From the NCBI GenBank assembly GCA_003427395.1, contig BFEA01000071.1, positions 472,749-502,652 of the forward strand: a stretch of DNA of 29,904 bases, read 5' to 3'. Position 1 is the first letter of the stretch; the number at the start of each line of letters is the position of its first letter. Position numbers and translations under genes: made by a program. The stretch comes from Chara braunii. Its lineage: Eukaryota > Streptophyta > Charophyceae > Charales > Characeae. Shown here in pieces: positions 29,881 to 29,904 of the stretch. The notes beneath the pieces were generated by a model. The model did not search any database. It was not told the origin of the DNA and saw only the letters and a list, made by a program, of their open reading frames with translations.

Positions 29881-29904
29881 TCACAAATAGAACTGCCCGG
29901 TAAA
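29699..29904. repeat. CA/AT microsatellites with a 76-bp tandem duplication and the recurring 26-nt tail
   Basis: ATTCTCATTTATATG followed by a CA-rich tract, an AT run and CGTCACAAATATATAT spans 29699-29774. The same series restarts at 29775 with a much longer AT run (to about 29878), followed this time by the full 26-nt tail also found at 9462-9487. The window ends within or at the end of this tail. Confidence 0.9.

Overview
This is a eukaryotic, repeat-dominated stretch with almost no intact genes. It carries a decayed Helitron, LTR- and LINE-type retrotransposon remnants, long microsatellites, and one spliced exon recognisable as axonemal-type dynein heavy chain. The tRNA-iMet-type primer site and an LTR beginning TGTAATGACCCG look plant-like. 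Together with a flagellar dynein, that would fit a streptophyte or other alga with motile cells, but this is a weak inference and the taxon cannot be fixed from the window.

Layout. 1-5.6 kb: a minus-strand Helitron. It reads N-terminal segment, HUH/YY Rep, Pif1-type helicase, then unrecognised 3' ORFs, with frameshifts and stops throughout. A (TC)n tract lies on its left and a (GA)n tract on its right. 5.6-11.9 kb: mostly uninformative DNA with a possible primer-binding site, three short unrecognised ORFs, and an AT microsatellite joined to a motif that recurs at the window end. 12.0-16.1 kb (copy A) and 21.4-26.5 kb (copy B) are two diverged direct copies of one long repeat. Each has an LTR-like start (TGTCG), a TATA-like site (lost in B), AATAAA about 370 bp later, a ~124-bp tandem array, an array of short inverted repeats, and a conserved distal block. 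Copy B is split by a 1.29-kb probable solo LTR. 16.1-20 kb: C-rich sequence with hairpins but no recognisable gene. 20.2-21.35 kb: the 3' end of a LINE ORF2, abutting copy B. 26.5-27.2 kb: cryptic CAG/CA-rich DNA. 27.6-29.2 kb: an unrecognised membrane-type ORF, a compound (TG)n(GA)n tract, an assembly artefact, the dynein exon, and two weaker candidate exons on the same strand. The window ends in CA/AT microsatellites with a 76-bp tandem duplication.

The most interesting biology is in the two inverted-repeat arrays, at 14556-15437 (copy A) and 25146-25862 (copy B). Each has about ten or more units in which the core/loop is nearly constant while the flanking arms differ from unit to unit yet stay complementary. 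The loop sequence differs between the two arrays although they occupy the same place in the long repeat. This looks like compensatory change or arm correction in a hairpin family.

The clearest technical point is at 28170-28207. A perfect Nextera mate-pair junction adapter sits between two identical 132-bp copies of flanking DNA, so this part of the assembly is artefactual.
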